Below are positions 23,290-32,115 of a stretch of DNA of 64,000 nucleotides, in pieces. The stretch's first letter is position 1, and each line of letters begins with the position of its first letter. Below the pieces are notes generated by a model, which had not been told where the DNA came from, did not search any database, and saw nothing but the letters and a program-made list of their open reading frames with translations. The position numbers were made by a program, and so were the translations under genes. The stretch covers positions 288,280-352,279 of the forward strand of contig CAWGVL010000065.1 of assembly GCA_963825845.1 (NCBI GenBank), written 5' to 3'. The DNA is from DASQDN01 sp963825845 (GTDB lineage: Bacteria > Acidobacteriota > Terriglobia > Bryobacterales > Bryobacteraceae).

Positions 23290-24000
23290 CTACTCGCGGA
23301 TCGCCCGGTGCAGCGCCACCACGCCGCCGGTCAGGTTGCGCCACGCCACCCGGCCCCAGCCGGCCGCGGCCGATCCGGCCGGCCAGCGCCGGCCTGGTCC
23401 GGCCAGGCCCGGATCGACTCGGCGAGATAGACGTACGCGTCGGGGTTGCTCGACACCGTCCGGGCCACCGCCGGCAGCGACCGCATCAGGTACGACAGGT
23501 AGACCGTCCGGAAGCCGGGTTGACCGGGGTGCTGAACTCGCAGACCACCAGCCGGCCGCCCGGCCGGGTGACCCGGGCCAGCTCACGCAGCGCCGCGTCG
23601 GTGTCGATGACGTTGCGCAGCGCGAAGGAGATGGTCACCGCGTCGAAGCTGGCGTCGGCGAACGGCAGCCGCAGCGCGTCTCCGGCCAGCAGCGGCACCT
23701 CGGGCCGGGCCCGCTTGCCGGCGTGCAGCATGCCAGCGACAGGTCGGCCCCGACCGCGTACGCCCCGGACTGGGCCAGCTCCGCGGTCGAGACGCCGGTG
23801 CCGGCGCCCACGTCCAGCACCCGCTCGCCCGGCCGCAGCCCGAGCGCCGCCCGGGTGGCCCGCCGCCAGGACCGGTCCTGCCCGAAGGAGAGCACGGTGT
23901 TGGTCAGGTCGTAGCGCTCGGCCACGCCGTCGAACATCGCGGCGACCTCGTGCGGCTGCTTGTCCAGACTGGCGCGCTGGCCCTGCGGGGTACGGCTCAC
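23290..24000 (-). CDS. menG: Demethylmenaquinone methyltransferase
   Basis: This SAM-dependent C-methyltransferase of the UbiE/MenG family performs the last step of menaquinone synthesis. It is about 237 residues from GTG 24000 (VSRTPQGQRASLDKQPHEVA). Motifs are MFDGVAERYDLTNTVLSFGQ, the SAM glycine loop RVLDVGAGTGVSTAELAQSG, GDALRLPFADASFDAVTISF, ALRNVIDTDAALRELARVTR and RPGGRLVVCEFSTP. It ends at TAG 23290-23292. Breaks lie near 23,735, 23,515, 23,400 and 23,370. It fits functionally with mqnA, mqnC and mqnE in this window. Confidence 0.9.
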
Positions 24001-24070
24001 CCCCTCCACTCTGCCAGCCGCCCGCCAACCGACGTTCGCTGGGTGGGCGGCACCGCACCCGTACGCGAAG

Positions 24071-24096
24071 GGGCGGGGTGGTCGCCCACCCCGCCC
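24071..24096 (-). terminator. Hairpin terminator after the surface-protein gene
   Basis: This is a perfect 11-base-pair GC-rich stem (gggcggggtgg paired with ccaccccgccc) around a four-base loop tcgc. It lies 104 bases after the stop of the surface protein. There is no U run, as is usual in this group. Confidence 0.7.
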
Positions 24097-24199
24097 TCGC
24101 GTCGTGCCCGCGTCCGTGACACCTCGGTCAGAACGCCTGTCGCCATCGCACCCGTCGCGGTCGCGCCTCGCGTGCGCGCCGCTGGTCAGGGCACCGGTG

Positions 24200-25915
24200 T
24201 CAGTCGGTCGACTTCTCGTCGGTCGGGGAGACCAGGACCACCTTGCGGCGGCGGGAGAGCACCAGCAGCGCCCCACCCACCAGCAGGATGATCACGCCGA
24301 TGCCGCCGATCAGGCCGACCTGCACACCGGTCACCGGCAGGCCGCCACCGCCCGAGCCACCACCGGCGGAACCGCCACCGGCACCCGGCGACGACGGTCG
24401 TGCCCGGCGTCGTCGTACCGCTCGGGATCGGCGTGGCGTGACCGTGGCGGTCGGGGTGACCGTCGGCGTCGCGGTCGGGGTGACCGTCGCGGTCGGAGTG
24501 GCCGTCGGCGTCTGCGTTGCGGTCGGGGTCGGCGTAGGCGTCTCGTCGGCGTCGGCGTCTCCGTCGGCGTGACCGTCGGCGTCGGGGTCGGCGTCTCCGT
24601 CGGCGTGACCGTCGGCGTCGGGGTCGGCGTCTCCGTCGGCGTCTCGGTCGGGGTGACCGTCGGCGTCGGCGTCGGCGTCTCGGTCGGCGTCGGCGTCTCC
24701 GTCGGCGTGCCGTCGGCGTCGGTGTCGGCGTCTCCGTCGGGGTCGGCGTCTCCGTCGGCGTGACGCGTCGGCGTCGGCGTCGGCGTCTCCGTCGGCGTCG
24801 GCGTCTCGGTCGGCGTGACCGTCGGGGTCGGCGTAGGCGTCGGCGTCTCGGTCGGCGTGACCGTGGGCGTCGGGGTCGGCGTCTCGGTCGGAGTGGCCGT
24901 CGGCGTGGGCGTCGGCGTCGGCTCGACGGTCAGGTCGACGAAGACGTCGAAGATCGCCTGGTTGTCGCCCTCGTCGATCTCGGTGAAGGCCTTCCGCTGG
25001 GCGGTGCTGGCCCGCTCGCGGCTGCTCCTCGGGCTTGCCGGCTGCCGCGTCCAGGCCGTGCGCCACCAGCTCGCCGACCCGCAGCACCGGCTCGGTGACG
25101 TCCTTGCCGACCGTCACCTTGATGTCCGCCGTGTAGTACTCACCGGGCTGGATCACCGCGCCGTCGTCCTGGCAGAGCGCCTGAGCGACGCCGCCAAGGT
25201 CTGCGTGGTGCAGCGTGTCCGGGCAGGGTGTCGAAGGTGACGCCCGCCGGGAGGGTGAGCACGTAGGAGAGGCCGGTGGCCTTGCGGCTGCCGTCGTTGT
25301 AGACCGCCCAGTCCAGCGGCACCGTCTCGCCCGGCCGGACCGGCCGGAGGTCGGGGTCGTCGCCGTTGACGCCGTTCACCACGACGTTCGCGTTGACGTC
25401 CTGCACCCAGGTGGTCAGGTCGTACCCGGGCTCGGTGACGGTGATGTCGTGCTCGACCGTGTTGTCTTCCTGGTTGGGGTCGTCGGTGGCCGAGCGGATG
25501 GTGACCACCAGCGTGCCGGCCGCGCCCTGGCCGCCGGTGGAGAAGAGCGGGATGCCGAAGTCCTCGCTGGTGCCGGCGGCCAGGTCGCCGAGGCGGCAGG
25601 TGAACGTCTTGCCGTTCACCTGGCAGCCGTCGGGCACCACGACCCCGACCTTGTTCGTCTTCAGGCTTGCTGGTGTCCACGGTGTAGCTGACGCCCTTGG
25701 CGTCGACCGTGCTCCGGGTGTTGTCGACGGAGAACTTGAACGGCTTGGCTCTTGGCCTCCTTGACGCCCTTGGCCAGGTTGTAGCTGAGCGGCACCAGGG
25801 CCAGGTCGGCCTGGTCGGCCGCCTGCGCCGGGGCGGCCACGGCGGCGAGGCCGCCGGCCGCGAGCAGCGCCACGACACCGGCGCGCGCCAGGGTCGAGCG
25901 GTGGAACGCTGTCAT
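24200..25915 (-). CDS. Cell-wall surface protein with Thr-Pro stalk and LPVTG sorting signal
   Basis: This exported protein is probably anchored to peptidoglycan by sortase. From ATG 25915 it has a signal peptide (MTAFHRSTLARAGVVALLAA ending APAQA), then two extracellular beta-sandwich-like domains resembling DUF11 repeats (GKTFTCRLGDLAAGTSEDFG; VPLDWAVYNDGSRKATGLSY). A Thr/Pro-rich low-complexity stalk of roughly 160 residues follows, then LPVTG, a hydrophobic helix VGLIGGIGVIILLVGGALLV and an RRRK tail ending DEKSTD. The tail after the helix is rather long. Breaks lie near 25,750, 25,665, 25,215, 25,170, 25,015 and within the stalk. No sortase is seen nearby. The ligand or role is unknown. 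Confidence 0.8.
24430..24935 (-). repeat. Short tandem repeat encoding the Thr-Pro stalk
   Basis: About 500 bases of degenerate 6-, 12- and 18-base units built on gtcggcgtc/gtcggggtc, with ctccgtcggcgt and ctcggtcggcgt variants. On the minus strand the intended frame reads TPTPT with ETPT and VTPT. Frame jumps in the given sequence produce DADGDAD and, on the plus strand, VGVGVSVGV, both shadow readings. Confidence 0.9.
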
Positions 25916-26035
25916 CAGTCCCCCGGGGGTAGGGAAGAGAAGAATGGTTGCGGAACGAGCGGACGTTATCGGAGGTCGATCTTCCACGCCAGCGCGGCGG
26001 AGCCGTTTTCATCCGTCCGGCCCGAGCTGCGCAGA

Positions 26036-26073
26036 CAGTACGGGCGGGATGGTCACCCATCCCGCCCGTACTG
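26036..26073. terminator. Strong 17-bp hairpin terminator
   Basis: This is a perfect 17-base-pair inverted repeat, cagtacgggcgggatgg against its complement, with loop tcac. It is the strongest hairpin in the window. It lies 8 bases past the stop of the small frame at 26081-26278 and 243 bases past mqnC on the same strand. Confidence 0.8.
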
Positions 26074-26080
26074 CCGTGCG

Positions 26081-26278
26081 TTATATGAACGGCCCTCCGG
26101 GCCGATGGAGGACAGCCTCAGCCGATCGTCCGTACCGCACGGTGCCGTCGACGCAATCACTGACCGGATCGACGCCGAGCCGCCGACGATGCATCTCCAC
26201 CAGCCCCGGCACCGGAGAGGCTGACGCTGCGGCGACGGGGGCCACCCGTACCGCCGGCGGATGACCCGGCAGGAGCAT
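26081..26278 (-). CDS. Possible small protein downstream of mqnC
   Basis: This is a 65-residue open frame from ATG 26278 (MLLPGHPPAVRVAPVAAASA) to TAA 26081-26083, ending HRPGGPFI. It has no known domain, signal peptide or membrane segment. It is supported by a start 37 bases after mqnC ends, high third-position GC, and a strong terminator immediately after its stop. Against it, the frame is short and the TAA stop is unusual for this genome. It may instead be mqnC's untranslated tail. Confidence 0.4.
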   Translation of the reverse strand: MLLPGHPPAVRVAPVAAASASPVPGLVEMHRRRLGVDPVSDCVDGTVRYGRSAEAVLHRPGGPFI

Positions 26279-26315
26279 GAGCGTCGATCGGCCGGACCGC
26301 CGGGTGCGACCGCGC

Positions 26316-27510
26316 TCAGCTGACCTCGACCAGCGGCAGGGACTTGCCCGCGCCGCCGCCGGGCAGCGCGATCGAGGAGAAGTGCGAGACCACCCGCTCG
26401 TCGGTCGGGTCGTCGGCCGGCGTGTGGTGCACGGCGAGCCGGTTGTAGAGGGTGTCGCGCTGCGCCGGGATCCGGTCCGCCGAGCGGATCATGCCGATCA
26501 GCTCGTGCAGGTTGGAGCGGTGCCGGGCGCCGGCGGAGGAGATGACGTTCTCCTCCAGCATGATCGAGCCGAGGTCGTCCACGCCCATGTGCAGCGCGAG
26601 CTGCCCGACGTCCTTGCCGGTGGTCAGCCAGGACGCCTGCAGGTGCGGCACGGTCTCGAAGAAGAGCCGGGCCACCGCGACCAGCCGCAGGTATTCCAGG
26701 GTGGTCGCCTGGGTGCGGCCCTTGAGGTGGTTGTTCTCCGGCTGGTACGTCCACGGGATGAAGGACCGGAAGCCCGCCGGTGCGGTCCTGCACGTCGCGG
26801 ATCATCCGCAGGTGCTCGATCCGCTCGGCGTTGCGTCTCGCCGGTGCCCATCATCATGGTGGCGGTCGACTCGACGCCCTGCCGGTGGGCCAGCTCCATG
26901 ACCTCCAGCCAGCGCTCGCCCGACTCCTTGAGCGGGGCGATCGCCTTGCGCGGGCCGCTCGGGCAGCATCTCGGCGCCGGCGCCGGCGATCGAGTCCAGG
27001 CCGGCGGCCTTGATCCGGGCGATGGCCTCGTCCAGGCTGACGCCCGGAGACCTTGGCCATGTGCAGGATCTCGCTGGGGCCGATCGAGTGGATGACCAGC
27101 TGCGGGTACGCCTGCTTGACCGAGGAGAACAGCTCCTCGTAGTACTCCACGCCGTAGTCCGGGTGGTGCCCGCCCTGGAGCATCACCTGGGTGGCGCCCA
27201 GCTCGACCGCCTCGCCGCAGCGGCGCAGGATCTCCTCGGTCGGGTGGGTCCAGCCCTCCTTGTGCTTGGGCGCGCGGTAGAACGCGCAGAACTTGCACGC
27301 CGTCACGCAGACGTTCGTGTAGTTGATGTTGCGGTCGATCAGGTACGTGACGATGTTGTCCGGGTAGCGCCGCCGGCGCACCGCGTCGGCCGCCTCGCCC
27401 AGCGCGTGGAAGGGCGCCTCGGTGTAGAGCAGCAGCGCCTCCTCGGGCGTGATCCGCCCGCCGTCCGCGCCGCGCTGCAGGATGTCGTCGATCTCCCGGC
27501 TCACCGTCAC
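26316..27510 (-). CDS. mqnC: Cyclic dehypoxanthinyl futalosine synthase (radical SAM)
   Basis: This is the radical-SAM enzyme of the futalosine menaquinone pathway that closes dehypoxanthine futalosine to its cyclic form. It is about 398 residues from GTG 27510 (VTVSREIDDILQRGADGGRI). The cluster motif CVTACKFCAFYR (Cx3Cx2C) is at about residue 70, then GATQVMLQGGHHPDYGVEYY, EILHMAKVSG and STATMMMGTGET. The C-terminal part FETVPHLQASWLTTGKDVGQ through GKSLPLVEVS is uninterrupted. Stop is TGA 26316-26318. Breaks are near 27,045, 26,955, 26,840 and 26,780. Distinguished from mqnE by its HHPDYGVEYY region and N-terminus. mqnA and mqnE are elsewhere in the window; mqnB and mqnD are not. Confidence 0.92.
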
Positions 27511-27583
27511 ACCCCGAGCCTACGTCGGCCCACCCGACTCGACCGCCGGACCCCGGCGGGTGCGGCACGTCCCACAGCCGCCG

Positions 27584-27958
27584 TCAGCTCTCGCGTACCT
27601 CGACGCGTATTCCGTAGGTGTCCCGCAGCTCCGCCGCGAGCTCCGGCCCCACCCACGCCGGCAGGTACGCCTCCCACCACGACCGCTCGGAGCGCCTCGG
27701 CGTCGGCTGCTCGGAGAGCACCGCCCGGAACCGCTCGTCCGCCGCCTCGATCCGCTCCCGGACCCACTCCATCTGCGGGAAGCCGGACAACCGTTCGTCG
27801 GTCAGAAGCCTCTCGATGGCGTTCCGGATGCTGAGGTCGAACCAGTACTCGTCGAGGTTGTCGTCGTAGCCCTCCTCGCAGAACTGGATGAACTGCTCCC
27901 ACCCCTCCACGTAGCTGGTCGGGCGTCGCCCCCCGGTGACCTCGGCGAAGCGCTCCAC
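27584..27958 (-). CDS. Conserved-looking hypothetical protein
   Basis: This is an uninterrupted 124-residue acidic, soluble protein. A possible start is GTG 27958 (VERFAEVTGG); a slightly earlier start just after the paaE stop is also possible. It is rich in aromatic and acidic residues, for example EGWEQFIQFCEEGYDDNLDE, WFDLSIRNAIERLL and ERSWWEAYLPAWVGPELAAE, and ends RVEVRES at TGA 27584-27586. I do not recognise a named family. It follows paaE by about 24 bases on the same strand, so it may be the last gene of the paa transcript. Confidence 0.6.
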   Translation of the reverse strand: MERFAEVTGGRRPTSYVEGWEQFIQFCEEGYDDNLDEYWFDLSIRNAIERLLTDERLSGFPQMEWVRERIEAADERFRAVLSEQPTPRRSERSWWEAYLPAWVGPELAAELRDTYGIRVEVRES

Positions 27959-27981
27959 GAACTCCCGGTCGTTCGGCGCCC

Positions 27982-29097
27982 TCAGGCGTCGTAGTCGACA
28001 GTGAGCCTGTCGGTGGTCGGGCTGGACTGGCAGGTCAGGACGTAGCCGGCGGCCAGCTCGTCCGGCTCCAGCGCGTAGTTGCGGGCCATCGTGACCGCGC
28101 CGTCGACGACCTTCGCCTTGCAGGTCGAGCAGACACCGCCCTTGCAGGCGTACGGCAGCTCGCCGCGGACCTTCAGCGCGGCGTCCAGCACCCGCTCCTC
28201 GCGGCCCATCGTGAAGCTCGACGACCGGCCGTCCAGCACGATGGTGACCTCGGCGCCGGCGCCCGCCGGCGTCGTCGGCGCGGCGCACCGGCTCCGGCGG
28301 CGTCGTCGACGTGGAACAGCTCGGTGTGCACCGCCGACTCGGGCAGCCCGCGTGCGGTCAGCACCTCCCGGGCGTCGACCACCATGCCGTACGGGCCGCA
28401 GAGGAACCACTCCTCGACCGCGTCGCCCGGCACGATGGTGTCCAGCAGCCGGCCCAGCCGCTCGGCGTCGATCCGGCCGGAGAGCAGCGGCGACTCGCCC
28501 TGCTCCCGGGAGAGCACGTGCACCAGGTGCAGCCGGGTCGGGATAGCGGTCCTTCAGGTCGGCCAGCTCCTCGGCGAACATCACCGTGTTCGCCGTGCGG
28601 TTGCCGTACACCAGGGTGAAGGTGCTGGCCGGCTCGACGGCCAGCGCGGTCGCGACCAGCGCGAGCACCGGGGTGATGCCGGAGCCGGCGACGACCGCGC
28701 CGTAGTGCCGGACCCGGTCCGGCGCGAACGCCGTGGTGAAGGTGCCCAGCGGCGGCAGCACCTCGACCGTGTCGCCGCCGCGCAGCGCGCCGCAGGCGAA
28801 CGCCGAGAAGGCGCCGCCGGGGATCTCCCGCACCCCGATCCGCAGCCGGCCGTGCCGGGCCAGGTCGTCGGGGGTGGAGCAGATCGAGTACGACCGGCGC
28901 ACGTCCGTCGCCGTGCCTCGGCGCAGCCGCCGCACGGTGAGGTGCTGGCCGGCGCGGAACGCGAAGGTCTCCCGCAGCTCCTCCGGTACGGCGAAGGTGA
29001 CCGCGACGGCGTCGTCGGTGAGCCGGTCGACGGCGGCGACCGGCAGCGGGTGGAAGACCGGCCGGCGGCGGACCGGGCGGGTGATGGTGACAGTCAC
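27982..29097 (-). CDS. paaE: Phenylacetyl-CoA epoxidase reductase subunit PaaE
   Basis: This reductase passes electrons from NAD(P)H through FAD and a [2Fe-2S] centre to the PaaABCD oxygenase. It starts at GTG 29097 (VTVTITRPVRRRPVFHPLPV). The flavin domain shows FRAGQHLTVR and RRSYSICSTP, the nucleotide domain VVAGSGITPVLALVATALA and EEWFLCGPYGMV, and the C-terminal plant-type ferredoxin domain LPYACKGGVCSTCKAKVVDG with a later LTCQSSP. It ends LTVDYDA at TGA 27982-27984. Breaks are near 28,545, 28,300 and 28,270. The start overlaps the paaD stop (GTGA). Confidence 0.92.
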   Translation of the reverse strand: MTVTITRPVRRRPVFHPLPVAAVDRLTDDAVAVTFAVPEELRETFAFRAGQHLTVRRLRRGTATDVRRSYSICSTPDDLARHGRLRIGVREIPGGAFSAFACGALRGGDTVEVLPPLGTFTTAFAPDRVRHYGAVVAGSGITPVLALVATALAVEPASTFTLVYGNRTANTVMFAEELADLKDRYPDPAAPGARALPGAGRVAAALRPDRRRAAGPAAGHHRAGRRGRGVVPLRPVRHGGRRPGGADRTRAARVGGAHRAVPRRRRRRSRCAAPTTPAGAGAEVTIVLDGRSSSFTMGREERVLDAALKVRGELPYACKGGVCSTCKAKVVDGAVTMARNYALEPDELAAGYVLTCQSSPTTDRLTVDYDA

Positions 29098-29576
29098 AGC
29101 GCCTTCAGGTGGTCGAAGGGTTCGGAGCAGGAACGGCACCGCCACAGCGCCTTGCACGCGGTGGAGCCGAACCGGCTGACCTGCTCGGTCTCCGGCGAGC
29201 CGCACTGCGGGCAGCGGACCGCGAGGGTCAGCGGGACCGACGCCGGCGGCGCCGGCACCGGGCGCCGGCGGGGCGATCCCGGCGGCGGCGAGCTTGGCCC
29301 GGCCCGCCTCGGAGATCCAGTCGGTGCTCCACGGCCGGGCTGTAGACGGTGCGGACCTCGGCGTCCGGGTGGCCGGCGGCGGCCAGCGCGCGGCGGATGT
29401 CGGCGCGGATCACGTCCATCGCCGGGCAGCCGGTGTAGGTCGGGGTGATGGTGACGGTGACCCGACCGTTCGCCGGGTCCTCGCTCACGTCCCGCAGGAT
29501 GCCCAGCTCGTCGATGGTGATCACCCGGATCTCCGGGTCCGACCGACGCTGGCCGGCCGCACGTCCGCGCGCTCAC
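29094..29576 (-). CDS. paaD: Phenylacetate-CoA oxygenase subunit PaaD
   Basis: This DUF59/MIP18-type protein is needed for assembly of the PaaABCE complex. It is about 160 residues from GTG 29576. Landmarks are ITIDELGILRDVSEDPANGR, VTVTITPTYTGCPAMDVIRA, VYSPAWSTDWISEAGR (over a break near 29,340), and a C-terminal zinc-ribbon-like part CPQCGSPETEQVSRFGSTAC followed by KALWRCRSCSEPFDHLKAL. The four-cysteine pattern is complete. Breaks are near 29,545, 29,340 and 29,265. It follows paaC by about 45 bases. Confidence 0.9.
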   Translation of the reverse strand: MSARTCGRPASVGPGDPGDHHRRAGHPAGRERGPGERSGHRHHHPDLHRLPGDGRDPRRHPPRAGRRRPPGRRGPHRLQPGRGAPTGSPRRAGPSSPPPGSPRRRPVPAPPASVPLTLAVRCPQCGSPETEQVSRFGSTACKALWRCRSCSEPFDHLKAL

Positions 29577-29621
29577 CGGCCGCCGTTCGCGACTGCGGGG
29601 CTCGGCCGCGCTGCGCCGCGC

Positions 29622-30383
29622 TCACCAGGTCGCTCCGGGGTGGGCGCGGTGCAGCACCTGCATCTCGGCGAGCAGGTAGGACAGGTGCTCGGTGTGCACG
29701 CCGGCCCGGCCGCCGGCCGGGCGCCCAGCCGTCTGCCGGCCGGGTCAGCGTCGCCTCGGCCAGCACCGGCGCCGACGGTCTCGTCGAACGCCGGCCGCAG
29801 CGTGGCCGGGTCGACCGGCGCCGCCGGGTCCGCGGCGAACAGCTCGTGGGTGTACGGCCAGACCTGGTCGACCGCGGCCTGCATCCGCCGGTGCGACTCC
29901 TCGGTGCCGTCGCCGAGCCGCACCATCCACAGCGAGCCGTGGTCCAGGTGGTACGCCGACTCCTTGCGCGCCTTGGCCGCCGATCGCGGCCAGCCGCTCG
30001 TCCGCGCAGCCGGCCAGCGCCGTGTAGCAGCGGCAGCTGGTAGGCCGCCAGGAAGAGCAGCTTCGCCATGGTCACCGCGAAGTCGCCGTTGGGCAGCTCG
30101 ACCAGCAGCGCGTTGCGGAACTCGCGGTCGTCGCGCAGGTAGGCCAGCGCGTCCTCGTCCCGGCCGGCGCCCTCCAGCTCGCCCGCGTACGACAGCAGCA
30201 GCCGGGCCGCGCCGAGCTGGTCGAGGGCGATGTTGGCCAGCGCGATGTCCTCTTCCATCTCCGGCGCGCGGGTCGCCCACTCGCCAGCCGCTGCGCGGCG
30301 ACCAGCGCGTCGTCGCCGAGCCCGAGCGTAGCCGACGCCGTGCGAGCCGACGTCCGGTGCTGGCCAGTGTGCTCGCTCGTCAC
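29622..30383 (-). CDS. paaC: Phenylacetyl-CoA epoxidase structural subunit PaaC
   Basis: This ferritin-fold structural partner of the catalytic PaaA subunit starts at GTG 30383 (VTSEHTGQHRTSARTASATL). Landmarks are EEDIALANIALDQLGAARLL, SYAGELEGAGRDEDALAYLR, FAVTMAKLLFLAAYQL and KARKESAYHLDHGSLWMVRL. It ends LHRAHPGATW at TGA 29622-29624. Breaks are near 30,285, 30,020, 29,985, 29,775 and 29,725. About 254 residues, close to the family size. Start and stop overlap or closely abut paaB and paaD. Confidence 0.9.
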
Positions 30384-30670
30384 AGGTGCGCCACCCCGTC
30401 CGGCACCTCGTAGAAGGTCGGGTGGCGGTAGACCTTGTCGGCGGCCGGGTCGAAGAAGGCGTCCTTCTCGTCCGGGCTGGACGCGGTGATCGCGCCGGCC
30501 GGCACCACCCAGATCGACACGCCCTCCTGGCGGCGGGTGTAGAGGTCGCGGGCGTTGCGCAGGGCCAGCTCGGCGTCGGGGGCGTGCAGGCTGCCGACGT
30601 GGGTGTGCGACAGCCCGCGCCGGGCCCGCACGAAGACCTCCCACAGCGGCGCAGTCGTTCGCTCGCTCAC
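30380..30670 (-). CDS. paaB: Phenylacetyl-CoA epoxidase subunit PaaB
   Basis: This 96-residue protein is intact in a single frame from GTG 30670 (VSERTTAPLWEVFVRARRGL). Family landmarks are SHTHVGSLHAPDAELALRNA, RRQEGVSIWVVPAGAIT and VYRHPTFYEVPDGVAHL. PaaB bridges the PaaAC heterodimers in the epoxidase. It overlaps paaA and paaC by four bases each (GTGA), a sign of tight translational coupling. Confidence 0.92.
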   Translation of the reverse strand: MSERTTAPLWEVFVRARRGLSHTHVGSLHAPDAELALRNARDLYTRRQEGVSIWVVPAGAITASSPDEKDAFFDPAADKVYRHPTFYEVPDGVAHL

Positions 30671-31741
30671 GCCGCTACCTTCTCCTTCTGCTGCTGCCCG
30701 CTTCGCGGCGTACGCCGCGGCGGCCTCGCGCACCCAGGCGCCGTCGGCGTGCGCGCGCCGGCGGTGGTCCATCCGCTCCCGGTTGCACGGGCCGTCGCCC
30801 TTGATCACCCGCATCAGCTCGTCGTAGTCCGGCTGGGTGTAGTCGTACGCCTGCCGCTCCTCGTTCCAGCGCAGGTCCGGGTCGGGCAGGCGCAGGCCGA
30901 GGATCTCGGCCTGCTGCACGCACATGTCGACGAACCGCTGCCGCAGCTCGTCGTTGGAGAAGCGCTTGATCTTCCAGGCCATCGACTGCTCGGAGTGGGT
31001 GGAGTCGGCGTCCGGCGGGCCGAACATCGCCAGCGACGGGTACCACCAGCGGTCGACCGCGTCCTGGGCCATCGCCTTCTGCTCCGGGGTGCCGTGCGCC
31101 AGCGTGTGCAGGATCTCGTAGCCCTGCCGCTGGTGGAACGACTCCTCCTTGCAGACCCGGATCATCGCCCGGGCGTACGGCCCGTAGGAGCAGCGGCACA
31201 GCGGGACCTGGTTGACGATCGCCGCGCCGTCCACCAGCCAGCCGATGGCGCCGACGTCGGCCCAGGTCAGGGTGGGGTAGTTGAAGATCGAGCTGTACTT
31301 CTGCCGGCCGTCGAGCAGCAGCTCGACCAGCTCGTCGCGGCTGATGCCGAGGGTCTCGGCGGCGGCGTAGAGGTAGAGGCCGTGGCCGGCCTCGTCCTGC
31401 ACCTTGGCCAGCAGGATCGCCTTGCGCTTGAGCGACGGGCGCCCGGCTGATCCAGTTGCCCTCCGGCTGCATGCCGATGATCTCGGAGTGGGCGTGCTGG
31501 GCGATCTGCCGGATCAGCGTCCTGCGGTACGCGTCGGGCATCCAGTCGCGCGGCTCGATCTTCTGGTCGGCGTCGATCACCTCGGCGAAGTAGGCCTGCA
31601 GGTCCTCGTCCGGGCGCGGTCCGCCGCGCCGGCCGCGGCCGGCGGCCGCCCGCAGCTGCCGCCTCGGCCGCCTCGACCTCGTCCGAGCAGGCCGCCGGGC
31701 CGGCGCTGCGTCGTCGGGGCGGAGAAGTCGTTGCCGTACAT
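30667..31741 (-). CDS. paaA: Phenylacetyl-CoA epoxidase catalytic subunit PaaA
   Basis: This diiron catalytic subunit converts phenylacetyl-CoA to its ring-1,2-epoxide, the first ring step of aerobic phenylacetate breakdown. It starts at ATG 31741 (MYGNDFSAP), with no Shine-Dalgarno sequence; a -10-like element 9 bases upstream suggests a leaderless message. Landmarks are RRTLIRQIAQHAHSEIIGMQ, AKVQDEAGHGLYLYAAAETL (diiron ligands E and H), CKEESFHQRQGYEILH and SMAWKIKRFSNDELRQRFVD. It ends KEKVAA at TGA 30667-30669 after a break near 30,690. Further breaks are near 31,690, 31,625 and 31,440. Confidence 0.92.
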
Positions 31742-31750
31742 GAGGCCAAG

Positions 31751-31787
31751 TGTTACAGCTTGCGCCACGGGAACCAGGCGTGTAACA
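31751..31787 (-). promoter_or_regulatory. Putative operator/promoter of the paa operon
   Basis: Two 7-base arms, tgttaca and tgtaaca, are perfect inverted copies whose starts are 30 bases apart, about three helical turns. The copy nearer paaA overlaps a -10-like TAACAC on the minus strand, 9 bases from the ATG. A repressor (PaaR/TetR-like or PaaX-like) is a plausible ligand, but no regulator gene is adjacent. Confidence 0.45.
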
Positions 31788-32115
31788 GGAATCTCGGATC
31801 CGACCGTCACGGACGGCGCGCTCGGCGCTACCGCGACGCCGTCGACACTGTGACCTGGGCCACCGATGCGCAGGTCGAATCCTGCGAAAGCCGCCGCATG
31901 CCGGCGCCATATCCCGCGTCCGATCGCACGTTGCCCGCGTGTCGGACCTGGCGCGTCCGCCGATCCGGACGTAGACTTCCGCCGGTCACACGCGATCGGC
32001 TGCTGACGATCGCCGTCCAGCACGAGGCCACCTCCCCCGGCCTCGGCGATCGCGCCGATCCGGTCCGGACGACCAGCCGGTCCCCCCGGCCCGACACTCT
32101 GGAGCTCACCCACTC
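31788..32115. other. Intergenic region between divergent paa and hydrolase genes
   Basis: This stretch of 328 bases has open frames in several directions, but none has recognisable protein sequence. It probably holds the promoter for the plus-strand hydrolase genes starting at 32,116. I see no hairpin or RNA gene in it. Confidence 0.4.

Noticed and set aside
24440..24930. Plus-strand Val/Gly/Ser repeat protein or CRISPR-like array in the 24.5 kb repeat
   Set aside because: Units are 6-18 bases without unique spacers, and the minus strand gives a well-formed Thr-Pro stalk between exported domains and LPVTG; the plus-strand frame is a shadow.
31577..32113. N-terminal extension of PaaA or an extra gene in the paa upstream region
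   Set aside because: The in-frame extension has no similarity to the PaaA family, and MYGNDFS is a normal PaaA N-terminus; the region instead contains an operator-like repeat.
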